Origin: Conus ventricosus
Taxonomy: Eukaryota; Mollusca; Gastropoda; Neogastropoda; Conidae
Length of the DNA: 64,000 nucleotides
Direction: 5' to 3'
NCBI GenBank assembly: GCA_018398815.1
Contig: CM031595.1
Coordinates: 135,036,503-135,100,502 of the forward strand
Shown piece by piece: positions 43,472 through 55,514 of the stretch. The position numbers and the translations under genes are program-made. The notes under the pieces are model-generated. The model had not been told where the DNA came from. It worked only from the letters and a program-made list of their open reading frames with translations, and made no database searches. Within the stretch, counting starts at the first letter, position 1, and every line of letters begins with the position of its first letter.

Positions 43472-46400
43472 TCACTTTTGTTCCTCCTTGACCAGATCCA
43501 GCTTGAACACCTCTCTGCCGCTTCTGCCATTGCTTTCAGGGCTCTGGTTTTTTCCTTCCCTGCAACTGAGAGCTGTTTCATGAGGCTGTATGCAGACGTT
43601 CCTACAAATCCCTAGCTCCAATTTCTGCAGTGAGGACTTTGACTGATAGCCTTCTCTCCACAGGCTGTTTGCCAGATCAGCATACTTTTCAGTCTTGTAG
43701 ATTTGAGCTGCCTCCATTCTGTTCTCACATGGCACCGTGAGCTCGATCATGATCAGCTGCTTGGTTGACATAGAGTGGACTACTATGTCTGGTCCCCATG
43801 CCACTCTTGCTGATGATCTCTGGGTGACTTCCATTCTGGGAGGTCTGCAGTGCACTCCCAGTCATCTGCCCCATCCAGCAGACTCTGCCTGCATGTTTCG
43901 AGTGGCACTGTTTTTTCTTGGCCATGATTTGCTGCCTCCTGCCGTGAAGAATGTTGCGGGTGCTTTTGGAGTCCTGATTCTCCCTTTTGTGGGGTGTTGG
44001 TAGTTACTAGCCCAGACTACTTGTACAATCTCTTTGAGCACTTGGTTGTGCCTCCATGTGTACCTTCCTTGAGCCAGGGCTACTTTACATGAGCTTAGAA
44101 CATGCTCCACTGTTTGTTTTTCATGGCAGGGGGGCATGCAGGATCGTCTTTTTTCCCCCCACTTCACCAGGTTGCATTTGAGGCAGAAGGTCTATGCAGA
44201 TCTGAGAATGAAGCTGATCCTGAAGGGGCCATGTGCCAAATGTCATTCCAAGTTAGACTCTTTGGAGTGCATTCTCCCACGTTGTCCATTGCCCTTGCGG
44301 GCTCTGCTGGACTGCTTTTTGGAGTCTTTTTTGGTCTTCTTTTTTTCTCATCTCCTGAATCATCATTCCTTTTGGCTTTCCTTGGCCTTTGACCACCATT
44401 CAGTTTGGTCACCCCCAGCCCTTTGGGTCTGTTGGCCCTGGGGTGTCCTGTTATTCTCTGATCTTGAGACTTTTTTTTGCGAATCCATCGCCTCTTGAAC
44501 TTTCCATTTTCTGCCTGTCTTCAGCTGCGGCTGATTGCTTCTACCACCTTGTCTCTCCTGAGTCCTCCACCCATGCTTTGAAGTCTGATCTTCCCTGCTT
44601 TGTATTCCCCAGGAGGATTCAGTGGTAGTTTCAGCTTTGCTTGGCGACAGTACAGCGCGAGTCAGTCAGACAGGGTGGGACACCAACCCCATTTCCTTGG
44701 AACTGTTGTTTTTGGGCTTCCATTGCTTCCACTGTGCTGGTGCAGATGTCGTATATCATCAGGGGCCCATAGAAGTTTTGGAAACACATGAACTGCAGAC
44801 ACCAGACCTTTGTATTTGCCAGGGAGCCCCCACTGTCAATGGTCCCAAGCCTTCTTCCGCCATCTGCTTGTTTCTTTTGCCTTTGTGTGTCTTCAGCGTA
44901 TCATCATCCATCTTCCAAGGCTCTTGACTGGCCTTCTTGACTGTTGGAATGGCCTGGTTGGCAACACTGAAGACCACAGATTGGGCCACTTTTCCTTTCC
45001 TCAGTGAGAGACTCCGTGATTTCTTTGGCTTGAACTTCATTCTGGATGAGGCAACTATGTCGTCCAGCCTCTCCAGCACATGACGTGTCTCGTCTTCTCT
45101 GGAAAGAAATCACTGTAGTGTCATCCATGAAGGCCTTGAGAGGAGGTATCTTGTATCCATCGCCAAGGTCTGTTTGTCTCGCGTTGTTTGTTGCGCTTTC
45201 AAATGATTTTCCATTGCCAGCACGAACATATCGGAAATTGCACAGCCCAATTTCAATGCCCCCCTTCCATGTTGATCCAATCAGTTGTGTACTCCTGGTA
45301 GAGAACCGCATTGAGAAGCCATTGAAGTACTTCTTGAGCATGTCGCGGATATTCTTTGGCACATGGTACATCTCAAGAGCCAACTGTATCATCTCATGGG
45401 GTACAGATCCATATGCTTTGCCAGATCAAGCCACCTACGTCCAGGTCTCTCTTTTTTGTTTTTTCTTTTTGGATTGTGTCCCAATCATGTGGCGTGTTCT
45501 ACCAGCCAGCCACACCTGGGATGCCACCTTTCTGGACTGACACATCCAAATACTTGTTTTCCATCAGTACTTGGTTCACCTTGCTGCCATGACCAGAGAA
45601 AAATTTACCCTTCGACGTTCAGTATGATATTGGCTGAACGGCTGATGTCACTTGAGTTTTGCTCTTTGGGATGCACACACCATCTGCCGTCATCCACTGG
45701 CCGCTGATCTTCTGGTTTCTCCAAGCCGATCGCAGCAGCCTTGGAGCCACTCCACACCTTGGGACATTTCTTGTAAAGCTGGTAAGGTATTCCGTTTGGC
45801 CCTGGTGATGATTTGGCTCTGGCTTTGTCGACCACCTTCTTGATTTCCGCCAACGTTGGAGGCTTGCCATTGAACTGTTCCTCAGGGTTGGTTGGCCACA
45901 CCAGACCTTGAATGTCGAGTGGTGCTTTGCTCTGTGAGTCAGAGTATGTTTTCCTCAGATGCTGCTCAAGAACTCCTTTGTCCACAACTTAGGTCCCAGA
46001 TTTTGGCTGCTCAAACAGTGTTCTGGCAAACTGGAAGGGGTCTCTGAAGAAGCGCTCTTGTGTCTTCTTCTTTTTGCTCTTCCTCTTCCTCGCAGATTCC
46101 GCTTTGCTGAGGGCGCTGTGTTTTTCTTTCAGGTCTTCCCACAGTTTTTCCAAGCCTTGTTTTTCAGCTGGCAGTGCGGTCTTCATTTGCTTCTTGAGGT
46201 TGTTCTTTTGGACTCTGATCTTGTCCATCTTTTCTTGGCGTCTGGATTTCTTTGGGAGGTGTTTTCTCTTTGGTAGTTTTACTCCATAGGCGTCTCTACA
46301 TGTGGCATACACAATGTCCCCATATGTGGCTAGTTTGTGTTCCAGGTGCTTTTCCCTATCAGTGTATCGAGTCTTTGGACGATTTTTGCATCCAGTTTCT

Positions 46401-46660
46401 CCCAATCTTCAGTTTCATTTGCTCGTGGCAGGTTGAGTTTTCAGGCGCCTGGCATCAAGGGCCTGTGCAAATTCCTCATCCGAACCAACAGCGTGGATGT
46501 CCTTGGCACTGTGGTTTAAGTCCTGGCCTTGGTCTTCCGACGTCTTATCTGCTGATGCAGTGCGCTGCTGCTCATTCAGATGAGTCTTCACACATCCCAT
46601 CTTTGTTCTGTGGATCTTCATGCCACGGTGGTAGCGAAACGCTTTCCACAGACACATGGA
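43472..46660 (-). pseudogene. R2/NeSL-type LINE protein, unit 1
   Basis: Same domain order as unit 2 but more frameshifts. N-terminal zinc-finger remnant RGMKIHRTKMGC near 46590-46620; reverse transcriptase with KSSPGPNGIPYQLYKKCP, LKAFMDDTTVISF near 45110-45140; CCHC-like PCHEKQTVEHVLSSC near 44110-44150. The C-terminal endonuclease PDIVVHSMSTKQLIMIELTV is at about 43730-43800. It copies the element RNA at a nick made by the endonuclease. Broken frames make it inactive as read. Confidence 0.78.
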
Positions 46661-47093
46661 TATTCCATTTGGTCCATGTTCATAGTCCGTTTGGGATTTG
46701 CAGTCGTGATTGGTTGAGCACCGATGGATTCATTATTCTCTCCCCCTTTCGGTGAATCCTGGGAGCATCTTTTCCTTTTATTCTTAGTAGCCACATGTTT
46801 AAGGCAAAGTGGGAGCTAGCCCACAGAGCCCTTGGTTCTGGTCTTTCCCAGTGTCCTCCGGTCTTTCCCAGACGTCCTCCGGCCTATTCCCGGAAGTCAA
46901 TGGTTTACCCATGCATCAGTAGAAAGAAACTCGTGGAGAGCGTGGCAGCAGAGAGTCCTCAGAAGAGAAGCCCCCTTCAAGCAAGTGTTTCGGCCCTTAT
47001 CTCCTGACACTCTAGGGGGTTGGGCCACACCCGGTTCATGACCCCGAATGTCCCTCTGCTGTCCCCTTTTTTTTTTCCCCCATCTTGGGACGA

Positions 47094-47176
47094 GCCATGG
47101 CTGGGATTCGAACCCATGACCCTCTGGACATGCTCATTTTCTACTTAATGACTCGCACTTTAACCACTGAACCACA
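47094..47176 (-). repeat. tRNA-like segment, array unit 2
   Basis: Minus strand: A-box-like TGGTTCAGTGGTTAAAG and B-box GGTTCGAATCC, in the same position after the endonuclease stop as in unit 1. Confidence 0.6.
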
Positions 47177-47207
47177 TGGAAATTAAGCCTTATGAAGACT
47201 CAGAAGT

Positions 47208-50200
47208 TCATTTTTGTTCCTCCTTGACCAGATCCAGCTTGAACACCTCTCTGCCGCTTCTGCCATTGCTTTCAGGGCTCTGTTTTTTTTCCTTCCCTGC
47301 AACTGAGAGCTGTTTCATGAGGCTGTATGCAGACGTTCCTACAAATCCCCTAGCTCCAATTTCTGCAGTGAGGACTTTGACCTGATAGCCTTTACTCCTC
47401 AGGCTGTTTGCCAGATCAGCATACTTTTCAGTCTTGTAGATTTGAGCTGCCTCCATTCTGTTCTCATATGGCACCGTGAGCTCGATCATGATCAGCTGCT
47501 TGGCTGACTTAGAGTGGACTACTATGTCTGGTCTCATGCCACTCTTGCTGATGATCTCTGGGTGACTCTTCCATTCTGGGAGTCTGCAGTGCACTCCCAG
47601 TCATCTGCCCCATCCAGCAGACTCTGCCTGCATGTTTCGAGTGGCACTGTTGTTCTTGGCCATGATTTGCTGCCTCCTGCCGTGAAGAATGTTGCGGGTG
47701 CTTTTGGAGTCCTGATTCTCCCTTTTGTGGTGTTGGTACTAGCCCTGACTACTTGTACAATCTCTTTGAGCACTTGGTTGTGCCTCCATGTGTACCTTCC
47801 TTGAGCCAGGCTACTTTACATGAGCTTAGAACATGCTCGAGCGCTCCACTGTTTGTTTTTCATGGCAGAGGGGGCATGCAGGATACGTCTGTTTTCCCCC
47901 ACTTCACCAGGTTTGCATTTGAGGCAGAAGGTCATATGCAGATCTGAGAATGAAGCTGATCCTGAGAGGGGCCATGTGCCAAATGTCATTCCAAGTTAGA
48001 CTTCTTTGGAGTGCATTCTCCCACGTTGTCCATTGCCCTTGCTGGCTCTGCTGGACTGCTTTTTGGAGTCTTTTTGGTCTTCTTCTTTTCTCATCTCCTG
48101 AATCATCATGTCTCTTTTGGCTTTTCCTTTGGCCTTTGACCACCATTCAGTTTTGGTCACCCCCAGTCCTTGTCTGTTGGTCTGTGTGTGTCCTGTTATT
48201 TCTCTGATCTTGAGACTTTCTTTTGCAGAATCCATCGCCTCTTGAACTTTCCATTTTCTGCCTGTCTTCAGCTGCGGCTTGATTGCTTCTACCACCTTCT
48301 CTCCTGAGTCCTCCAGCATGCTTTGAAGTCTGATCTTCCCTGCTTTGTATTCCTCCAGGATGGATTTCAGTGGTAGTTTGAGCTTTGCTTGGCGACAGTA
48401 CAGCGCGATGTCAGTCAGACAGGGTGGGACACCAAGCCATTTCCTTGTGAACTTTTGATTTGGGCTTCCATTGCTTCCACTGTGCTGGTGCAGATGTCGT
48501 ATATCATCAGAGGCCATAGAAGCTTTGGTATCAGCATGAACTGCAGACACCAGACCTTGTATTTGCCAGGGAGCCCACACTGGTCAATGGTCTCCAAGCC
48601 TTCTTCCGCCATCTGCTTGGTTTCTTTTGCTCTTTGTGTGTCTTTCAGCGTATCATCATACCATCTTCCAAGGCTCTTGACTGGCTCTTCTGTGACTGTT
48701 GGAATGGCCTGGTTGGCAACACTGAAGACCACAGATTCGGCCACTTTTCCTTTCCTCAGTGAGAGACTCCGTGATTTCTTTGGCTTGAACTTCATTCTGG
48801 ATGAGGCAACATGTCGTCCAGCCTCTCCAGCACATGACGTGTCTCGTCTTCTCTGGATGAAATCACTGTAGTGTCATCCATGAAGGCCTTGAGAGGAGGC
48901 ATCTTGTATCCATCGCCAAGGTCTGTTTGTCTCGCGTTGTTTGTTGCTGCTTTTAAGATGAGTTCCATTGCCAGCACGAACAGTATCGGGGAAATTGCAC
49001 AGCCCATTGCAATGCCCACTTCCATTTTGATCCAATCAGTTGTGTACTCCTTGGTAGAGGAACCGCATTGAGAAGCCATTGAAGTACTTCTTGAGCATGT
49101 CGCGGATATTCTTTGGCACATGGTACATCTCAAGAGCCAACTGTATCATCTCATGGGGTACAGATCCATATGCGTTGCCAGATCAAGCCACACTACGTCC
49201 AGGTCTCTCTTTTTTGTTTTGCTTTTTGGATTGTGTCCCAGATCATTGTGGCGTGTTCTACACAGCCAGCCACACTGGGATGCCACCTTTCTGGACTGAC
49301 ACATCCAAGTACTTGTTTTCCATCAGGTACTTGGTCAGCCTTGCTGCCATGACAGAGAAGAAGATTTTCCCTTCGACGTTCAGTAGTGATATTGGCCTGA
49401 ACTGGCTGATGTCACTTGAGTTTTGCTCTTTGGGGATGCACACACCATCTGCCGTCATCCACTGGCCGCTGATCTTCTGGTTTCTCCAAGCCGATCGCAG
49501 CAGCCTGTGGAGCCACTCCAGCACCTTGGGACATTTCTTGTAAAGCTGGTAAGGTATTCCGTTTGGCCCTGGTGATGATTTGGCTCTGGCTTTGTCGACC
49601 ACCTTCTTGATTTCCGCCAACGTTGGAGGCTTGCCATTGAACTGTTCCTCAGGGTTGGTTGCCCACACCAGACCTTGAATGTCGAGTGGTGCTTTGCTCT
49701 GTGAGTCAGAGTATGTTTTCCTCAGATGCTGCTCAAGAACTCCTTTGTCCACACTTAGGGTCCCAGATTTTGGCTGCTCAAACAGTGTTCTGGCAAACTG
49801 GAAGGGGTCTCTGAAGAAGCGCTCTTGTGTCTTCTTCTTTTTGCTCTTCCTCTCCTCGCAGATTCCGCTTTGCTGAGGGCGCTGTGTGTTTTCTTTCAGG
49901 TCTTCCCACAGTTTTTCCAAGCCTTGTTTTTCAGCTGGCAGTGCGGTCTTCATTTGCTCTTGAGGTTGTTCTTTTTGGACTCTGATCTTGTCCATCTTTC
50001 TTGGCGTCTGGATTTCTTTGGAGGTGTTTTCTCTTTGGGTAGTTTTACTCCATAGGCGTCTCTACATGTGGCATACACAATGTCCCCATAGTGGCTAGTT
50101 TGTGTTCCAGGTGCTTTCCCTATCAGTGCATCGAGTCTTTGGACATTTTTGCATCCAGTTTTCTCCCAATCTTCAGTTTTCATTTGCTCGTGGCAGGTTG

Positions 50201-50440
50201 AGTTTCAGGCGCCTGGCATCGAGGGCCTGTGCAAATTCCTCATCCGAACCACAGCGTGGATGTCCTTGGCACTGTGGTTTAAGTCCTGGCCTTGGTCTTC
50301 CGACGTCTTATCTGCTGATGCAGTGCGCTGCTGCTCATTCAGATGAGTCTTCACACATCCCATCTTTGTTCTGTGGATCTTCATGCCACGGGTGGTAGCG
50401 AAACGCTTTCCACAGACACATGGATATCCATTTGGTCCAT
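47208..50440 (-). pseudogene. R2/NeSL-type LINE protein, unit 2 (best preserved)
   Basis: Minus strand. N-terminal finger CVCGKRFATTRGMKIH...C at about 50364-50435. A lysine-rich region (CEERKSKKKKTQERFF) precedes the reverse transcriptase: SPGPNGIPYQLYKKCP near 49560, FRPISLLNVEGKIFFSV near 49390, LANAYGSVPHEMI-type motif near 49170, GCAISPILFVLAMELIL near 49000, and the catalytic FMDD near 48880. The thumb includes SLGRWYDDTLKDTQ. After WLGVPPCLTDIALYCRQAKL comes a CCHC-like motif, then the restriction-like endonuclease with RPDIVVHSKSAKQLIMIELT and KTEKYADLANSLRSKGYQV, a PD-(D/E)xK pattern. The stop is at 47208. About eight single-base frameshifts. Confidence 0.85.
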
Positions 50441-50854
50441 GTTCATAGTCTGTTTGGGATTTGCAGTCGTGATTGGTTGAGCACCGATGGATTCATCATT
50501 CTCTCCCCCTTTCGGTGAATCCTGGAGCATCTTTTCCTTTTATTCTTAGTAGCCACATGTTTAAGGCAAAGTGGGGAGCCAGCCCACAGAGCCCTTGGTT
50601 CTGGTCTTTCCCAGTGTCCTCCGTCTTTCCCAGACGTCCTCCGGCCTATTCCCGGAAGTCAATGGTTTACCCATGCATCATAGAAAGAAACACGTGGAGA
50701 GCGTGGCAGCAGAGAGTCCTCAGAAGAGAAGCCCCCTTCAAGCAAGTGTTTCGGCCTTATCTCCTGACACTCTAAGGGGGGTTGGGCCACACCCGGTTTC
50801 ATGACCCCGAATGTCCCTCTGCTGCCCCCTTTTTTTTCCCCCATCTTGGGACGA

Positions 50855-50938
50855 GCCATGGCTGGGATTCGAACCCATGACCCTCTGGACATGCTCATTT
50901 TCTACTTAATGACTCGCACTTTAACCACTGAACCACAG
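50855..50938 (-). repeat. tRNA-like segment, array unit 3
   Basis: Third copy, with the same A- and B-box-like sequences, between the endonuclease stop and the unit's 3' end. Confidence 0.6.
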
Positions 50939-50968
50939 AGAAATTAAGCCTTATGAAGACTCAGAAGT

Positions 50969-52318
50969 TCATTTTTGTTCCTCCTTGACCAGATCCAGCT
51001 TGAACACCTCTCTGCCGCTTCTGCCATTGCTTTCAGGGCTCTGTTTTTTTCCTTCCCTGCAACTGAGAGCTGTTTCATGAGGCTGTATGCAGACGTTCCT
51101 ACAAATCCCCTAGCTCCAATTTCTGCAGTGAGGACTTTGACCTGATAGCCTACTCTCCTCAGGCTGTTTGCCAGATCAGCATACTTTTCAGTCTTGTAGA
51201 TTGAGCTGCCTCCATTCTGTTCTCATATGGCACCGTGAGCTCGATCATGATCAGCTGCTGGCTGACTTAGAGTGGACTACTATGTCTGGTCTCATGCCAC
51301 TCTTGCTGATGATCTCTGGGTGACTCTTCCATTCTGGGAGGTCTGCAGTGCACTCCCAGTCATCTGCCCCATCCAGCAGACTCTGCTGCATGTTTCGAGT
51401 GGCACTGTTGTTCTTGGCCATGATTTGCTGCCTCCTGCCGTGAAGAATGTTGCGGGTGCTTTTGGAGTCCTGATTCTCCCTTTGTGGTGTTGGTACTAGC
51501 CCAGACTACTGTACAATCTCTTTGAGCACTTGGTTGTGCCTCCATGTTACCTTCCTTGAGCCAGGGCTACTTTACATGAGCTTAGAACAGCTCCACTGTT
51601 TGTTTTTCATGCAGAGGGGGCATGCAGGATCGTCTGTTTTCCCCCACTTCACCAGTTTGCATTTGAGGGCAGAAGGTCATATGCAGATCTGAGAATGAAG
51701 CTGATCCTGAGAGGGGCCATGTGCCAAATGTCATTCCAAGTTAGACTTCTTTGGAGTGCATTCTCCCACGATTGTCCATTGCCCTTGCTGGCTCTGCTGG
51801 ACTGCTTTTGGAGTCTTTTTTGGTCTTCTTCTTTTCTCATCTCCTGAATCATCATGTCTCTTTTGGCTTTTCCTTTGGCCTTTGACCACCATTCAGTTTT
51901 GGTCACCCCCAGTCCTTGTCTGTTGGTCTGTGTGTGTCCTGTTATTTCTCTGATCTTGAGACTTTTCTTTTGCAGAATCCATCGCCTCTTGAACTTTCCA
52001 TTTTCTGCCTGTCTTCAGCTGGGGCTTGATTGCTTCTACCACCTTGTCTCCTGAGTCCTCCAGCATGCTTGAGTCTGATCTTCCCTGCTTTGTATTCCTC
52101 CAGGATGGATTTCAGTGGTAGTTTGAGCTTTGCTTGGCGACAGTACAGCGCGATGTCAGTCAGACAGGGTGGGACACCAAGCCATTTCCTTGTGAACTTG
52201 TTGATTTTGGCTTCCATTGCTTCCACTGTGCTGGTGCAGAGTCGTATATCATCAGAGGCCATAGGAGCTTTGGTATCAGCATGACTGCAGACACCAGACC
52301 TTGTATTTGCCAGGGAGC
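50969..52318 (-). pseudogene. R2/NeSL-type LINE protein, unit 3 (5'-truncated)
   Basis: It covers only the part downstream of the reverse transcriptase: SDDIRLCTSTVEAMEAKI, WLGVPPCLTDIALYCRQAKL, the CCHC-like motif, and the C-terminal endonuclease. Truncation at 52318 is abrupt against LTR sequence. Confidence 0.8.
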
Positions 52319-52422
52319 CCAACATTATAGCAACTAAAACAGCTAAAGCCAAGGAAATTTTTTATAGGAAAATCCACCAAAAATCAATGCCATCCAGACG
52401 ACAGCATGAAAAATATACTGCA
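52319..52422 (-). mobile_element. 5' LTR, outer part (right of the inserted array)
   Basis: It aligns, inverted, with 59385-59470 of the second LTR. Joining 33241 to 52319 restores the LTR sequence around TTTAGCTGTT...AGGC. The outer end is CA on the plus strand at 52422, which is TG on the element strand, as expected of an LTR end. Confidence 0.75.
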
Positions 52423-54973
52423 AGGCCAGCAGATTACGTTTACAGACTTTTTAAGTGTGTCTCGTTTTGGCTCGGAGTTTATGATGGGCTCAAACGTTGG
52501 GAACTGAAGGTCTTTGGGATACCTGACGTTGAGCCGTTTGCGTTCTGTTGAGATTTTTTGGCAGTCAGAATTGAACCAAGGAGTTTTAGCAGTTGAGTTT
52601 ATCGCAAGACTTCGGAATACAGGTTTTTGCAGGCTTAAATCAAGTGTTAATTGAAGATTCTGCTGTGTCCCGATTTGAAGAATGTCAGTTTCCAGGAGCC
52701 CCCTTTTGAAATATTTGCAGCAAAAAGATTCCGATTGGCCTTTACATAATTAAGCTGACCAGTCTTGTCGACTGACTGAGATAGATGGTGATAAATATAA
52801 AGAAGACACTGTTACTGTTTCATGCAAAGTTACTCTTGCGGCTAAAGCTTGAAGAGAAGAATCTAAATCAACGGGGCTGAACAGAACAGACATGTGAATG
52901 AGTATTGAAACTCCTCCCATTACTCTATCTGCAGTGGGTTGTGCTGGTTTTGAGAAAGTATTAAAACCAGAAAAAGTGAAATTCTTCTGGCACTGAATTT
53001 TAGATCCTTGCCGAGCTATCACAGCAGGTTTCAGACTGTGACAAAGCAGCTGTAGCTCCTCAAAATTGGAGAAGAGACCTCGGGTGTTCAATGGAAAATT
53101 TTTTGACTCCATCACGGAGAGGAAAGGAAGACGGTGAACAGCTCATTCCATTTCTGCTTCCTTGTTGTCGGATTGGAGAGGAGAACACTTATTTTCAGTC
53201 AATATGTCTGTTTAAGGCCAGGATTTGTTTTCTCCTGACCCTTTTTCCTTGAGTAGGATAAAAAGGCAGATGGAGGCCTATCAATCTCAATCACCTCCAC
53301 ACTTTTCCCCACAGGGGCTTTTGGATAGGTTCCAAGACCTTTAGGGGGAACAGCCGGTTTTCTGTTACCATCCTTCCCAGGGGAGTGAGGCTAGGAGGAT
53401 CTGGGAGGGGTCTGTTTCCCAGCCTGCTCAGCAGCAGACTTTTTTGTCTGCTGGAGAGCCTGGGGGGTTGCGGGTTTAACGTCTCTGCTGAGGGCGCTGG
53501 TCTTATATGGAGGTACTGCTGATGTTCATGCACATGTTGATGCTTCTTGCGTACATTTAGAAAAATTAAATTCTTCTGTCTGACAAGAGACAGACACTGT
53601 CTAGACCTTTCTAACAGCGGCAGAGTATGACAAAGCTGGTTGAGTCTGACTGCCGAGCATCAGTTTCTTGGCTTCGTGGAACGGAATTCTTTCAGTCTTG
53701 ACCTGCTGGATGTTTTTCTCAACTTTCCATTTGGGCTGTCCTGCGATCGTGAGGAAGAGGGGTGCGGCTGCCACCACGGTTGGCACAAAGGGCTGGTCCC
53801 TGGCAAGGCCCTTCATGGGCTGCTTTGCAGCACCAACCACAGATCTCCTCCCCCAAACACCTGTCACGAACATGGCCAAATTGTTGACAGCGGAAACACC
53901 TCATAGGAGAAAGAATGTAGGAGACAACTTTAACAACAAGGTAGCTTGCTTTGATAGTGTTTGGAAGACTAGGTGAACAAAATGTTAGGAAGAGCATATT
54001 TGTGGGCACTATCTCCAATACTTTTCAAAATTGTTACCTCGTGGGCATCAATCACCCCTTGAGGCTCCAACACTTTTCATTTCTGCCTTTGATGCTCTTT
54101 CAGAGCAAGACATCTTATTACATCTTTTTGAGGAGATAAGTTGCTTGTGTGGTGTCACTCTGATCTCCCTGTCTACTAGCTTAGTTGGGTTAAAAGCTGT
54201 TTTGCTTTGCGCTTGGTCTTGCTCTCCACCAGGAAACATTCCTACGCCTGTATCTTGATTGAGGGTCACCTGCAGTTCCCCGAAACCGTTCCTGGATTGC
54301 GAAAGGACTCAGAGCTGAAATTAGTTTTTCCTGTTCGGTCCCTTCGACCGCAAGCCAGGAAGCGAAGAATCCTGTCCTCTTTCTTGTTTCTGTGTCCGAC
54401 TCGCTGTCCACATCCGAGTCCTTGGTTACTGGAGTTATAACCTTCCTTTTCTTTACGGGGGAGGGAGGGAGGGGGTTGTTGAAGATTCTTTTTATGTGTT
54501 TTGTTTCATCTCTCCCTTACCCACCCACCATGGAGTCCAACTACGGGACCAGGGCCAAGAGGTCATTGTCTTGACCCCTTCCAGGCTTCGCGACAAACAG
54601 GAGCCCACCATCCTTATCCCCCCTGTTCATGCTCAACTCACGGGAACAGAGAGCCGAGCACTGCAGGGGTTACCTAGGCCAGCCTTGGAACTACCTGTCT
54701 CGACCCAGCCCCACGCAGGGGTAGCCGATTGCTATACCTGGGCCAGAGTGTACCTCCTGTCTAGAAGAGGTCTGAGCAAAGACTACGCCCTACGGTCCGT
54801 AGGGCGAACTATCTTTGGTCCGAGCCAAAGAGATGTGTTGAGGGCACCTGCCCTCTCAATCACCAGGATCTCATTCCCCTCCATCACAGGTCGCACCGCA
54901 CGGCAAACACGGCGGATCTTAAGAAGACCACAGAGAAAAGAAGAATGTGGAAAAGAAGGCTTGAAGAGGAGAC
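52423..54973 (-). mobile_element. Diverged I/Nimb-type LINE, minus strand (5' half)
   Basis: Inverted relative to 33-43 kb and clearly older. 5' UTR about 54480-54973, ORF1 about 54411-53160 (FAIQERFRGTAGDPQSR, CFRCQQFGHVRDRC and CGWCCKAAHEGPC knuckles) and ORF2 endonuclease 53115-52750 (LFSNFEELQLLCHSLKP, GGVSILIHM). It stops at 52423 against the LTR end, so the LTR element probably inserted here, or the two met by deletion. Frames are broken by several indels and stops. Confidence 0.8.
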
Positions 54974-55149
54974 GAACGTTGCACTGTGCTGCACAACCTA
55001 ACCAGGAGACACATGCAATGTGGTAACAACTGCATCCATAATGATCACAATGAAGAGGAGACAGAGGATGATCCACGCGGCCACCAATATGCAGACAACC
55101 TGAATGTCCAGCTTCTTCGAAGAACCTTTGCCGAGAACTGTTTCAGAAG
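54974..55149 (+). pseudogene. Harbinger-like nuclease C-terminal fragment
   Basis: Plus-strand frame reading ERCTVLHNLTRRHMQCG..., with an acidic EEETEDDP stretch and QLLRRTFAENCFRR just before a donor-like AG/GTGAGTTT at 55149. The C-x-VLHN motif followed by an acidic linker is typical of the C-terminus of PIF/Harbinger nucleases (DDE_4 type). Only about 55 codons remain, and the 5' side is cut by the LINE. Short, so alternatives are open. Confidence 0.42.
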
Positions 55150-55477
55150 GTGAGTTTCTGCCTTTATCTCTCTATGTGTCCAGACGTGAGTAAGTAGATA
55201 AATATGTACAAATACAATAGAGGTTTTCACCAAATTAAAAACTAAAGCTACTTACAACATGGCAAAAGGTCAACTGGTCTGTCTTCATGACATAGTAAGC
55301 TGGGGGAGGGTAGAATTATTTTCAAGAAGTGTTTTTTGTAAGTGTTTCCAAAGTCCCTGAATATCATTCAGGGGCAGGATTCTGTGATTTCGTGCAGAGC
55401 ATATGAGATAAATAGGCAATTGTTTATATCTTTTGTGACATTTAATGCTACTAGCATATTAAATAACACACACTAAT

Positions 55478-55514
<37 letters not shown>

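Larger units (their letters stand above)
33242..52318 (-). mobile_element. Head-to-tail array of an R2/NeSL-type LINE (with a nested LINE insertion)
   Basis: After removing the LINE at 33385-43277 and one copy of its 59-bp duplication, the array is two full units of about 3.72 and 3.77 kb plus a 5'-truncated third, all minus strand. Unit joints fall at TTTCTTTCTA/TGATGCATGGG (about 46917 and 50688). The array's left end at 33242 is the same TTTCTTTCTAC 3' terminus, and its right end is a 5' truncation. That is what a reverse-transcribed copy made from its 3' end would show. Each unit has a zinc finger, reverse transcriptase, CCHC motif and restriction-like endonuclease, then a tRNA-like segment in the 3' part. 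Confidence 0.85.
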
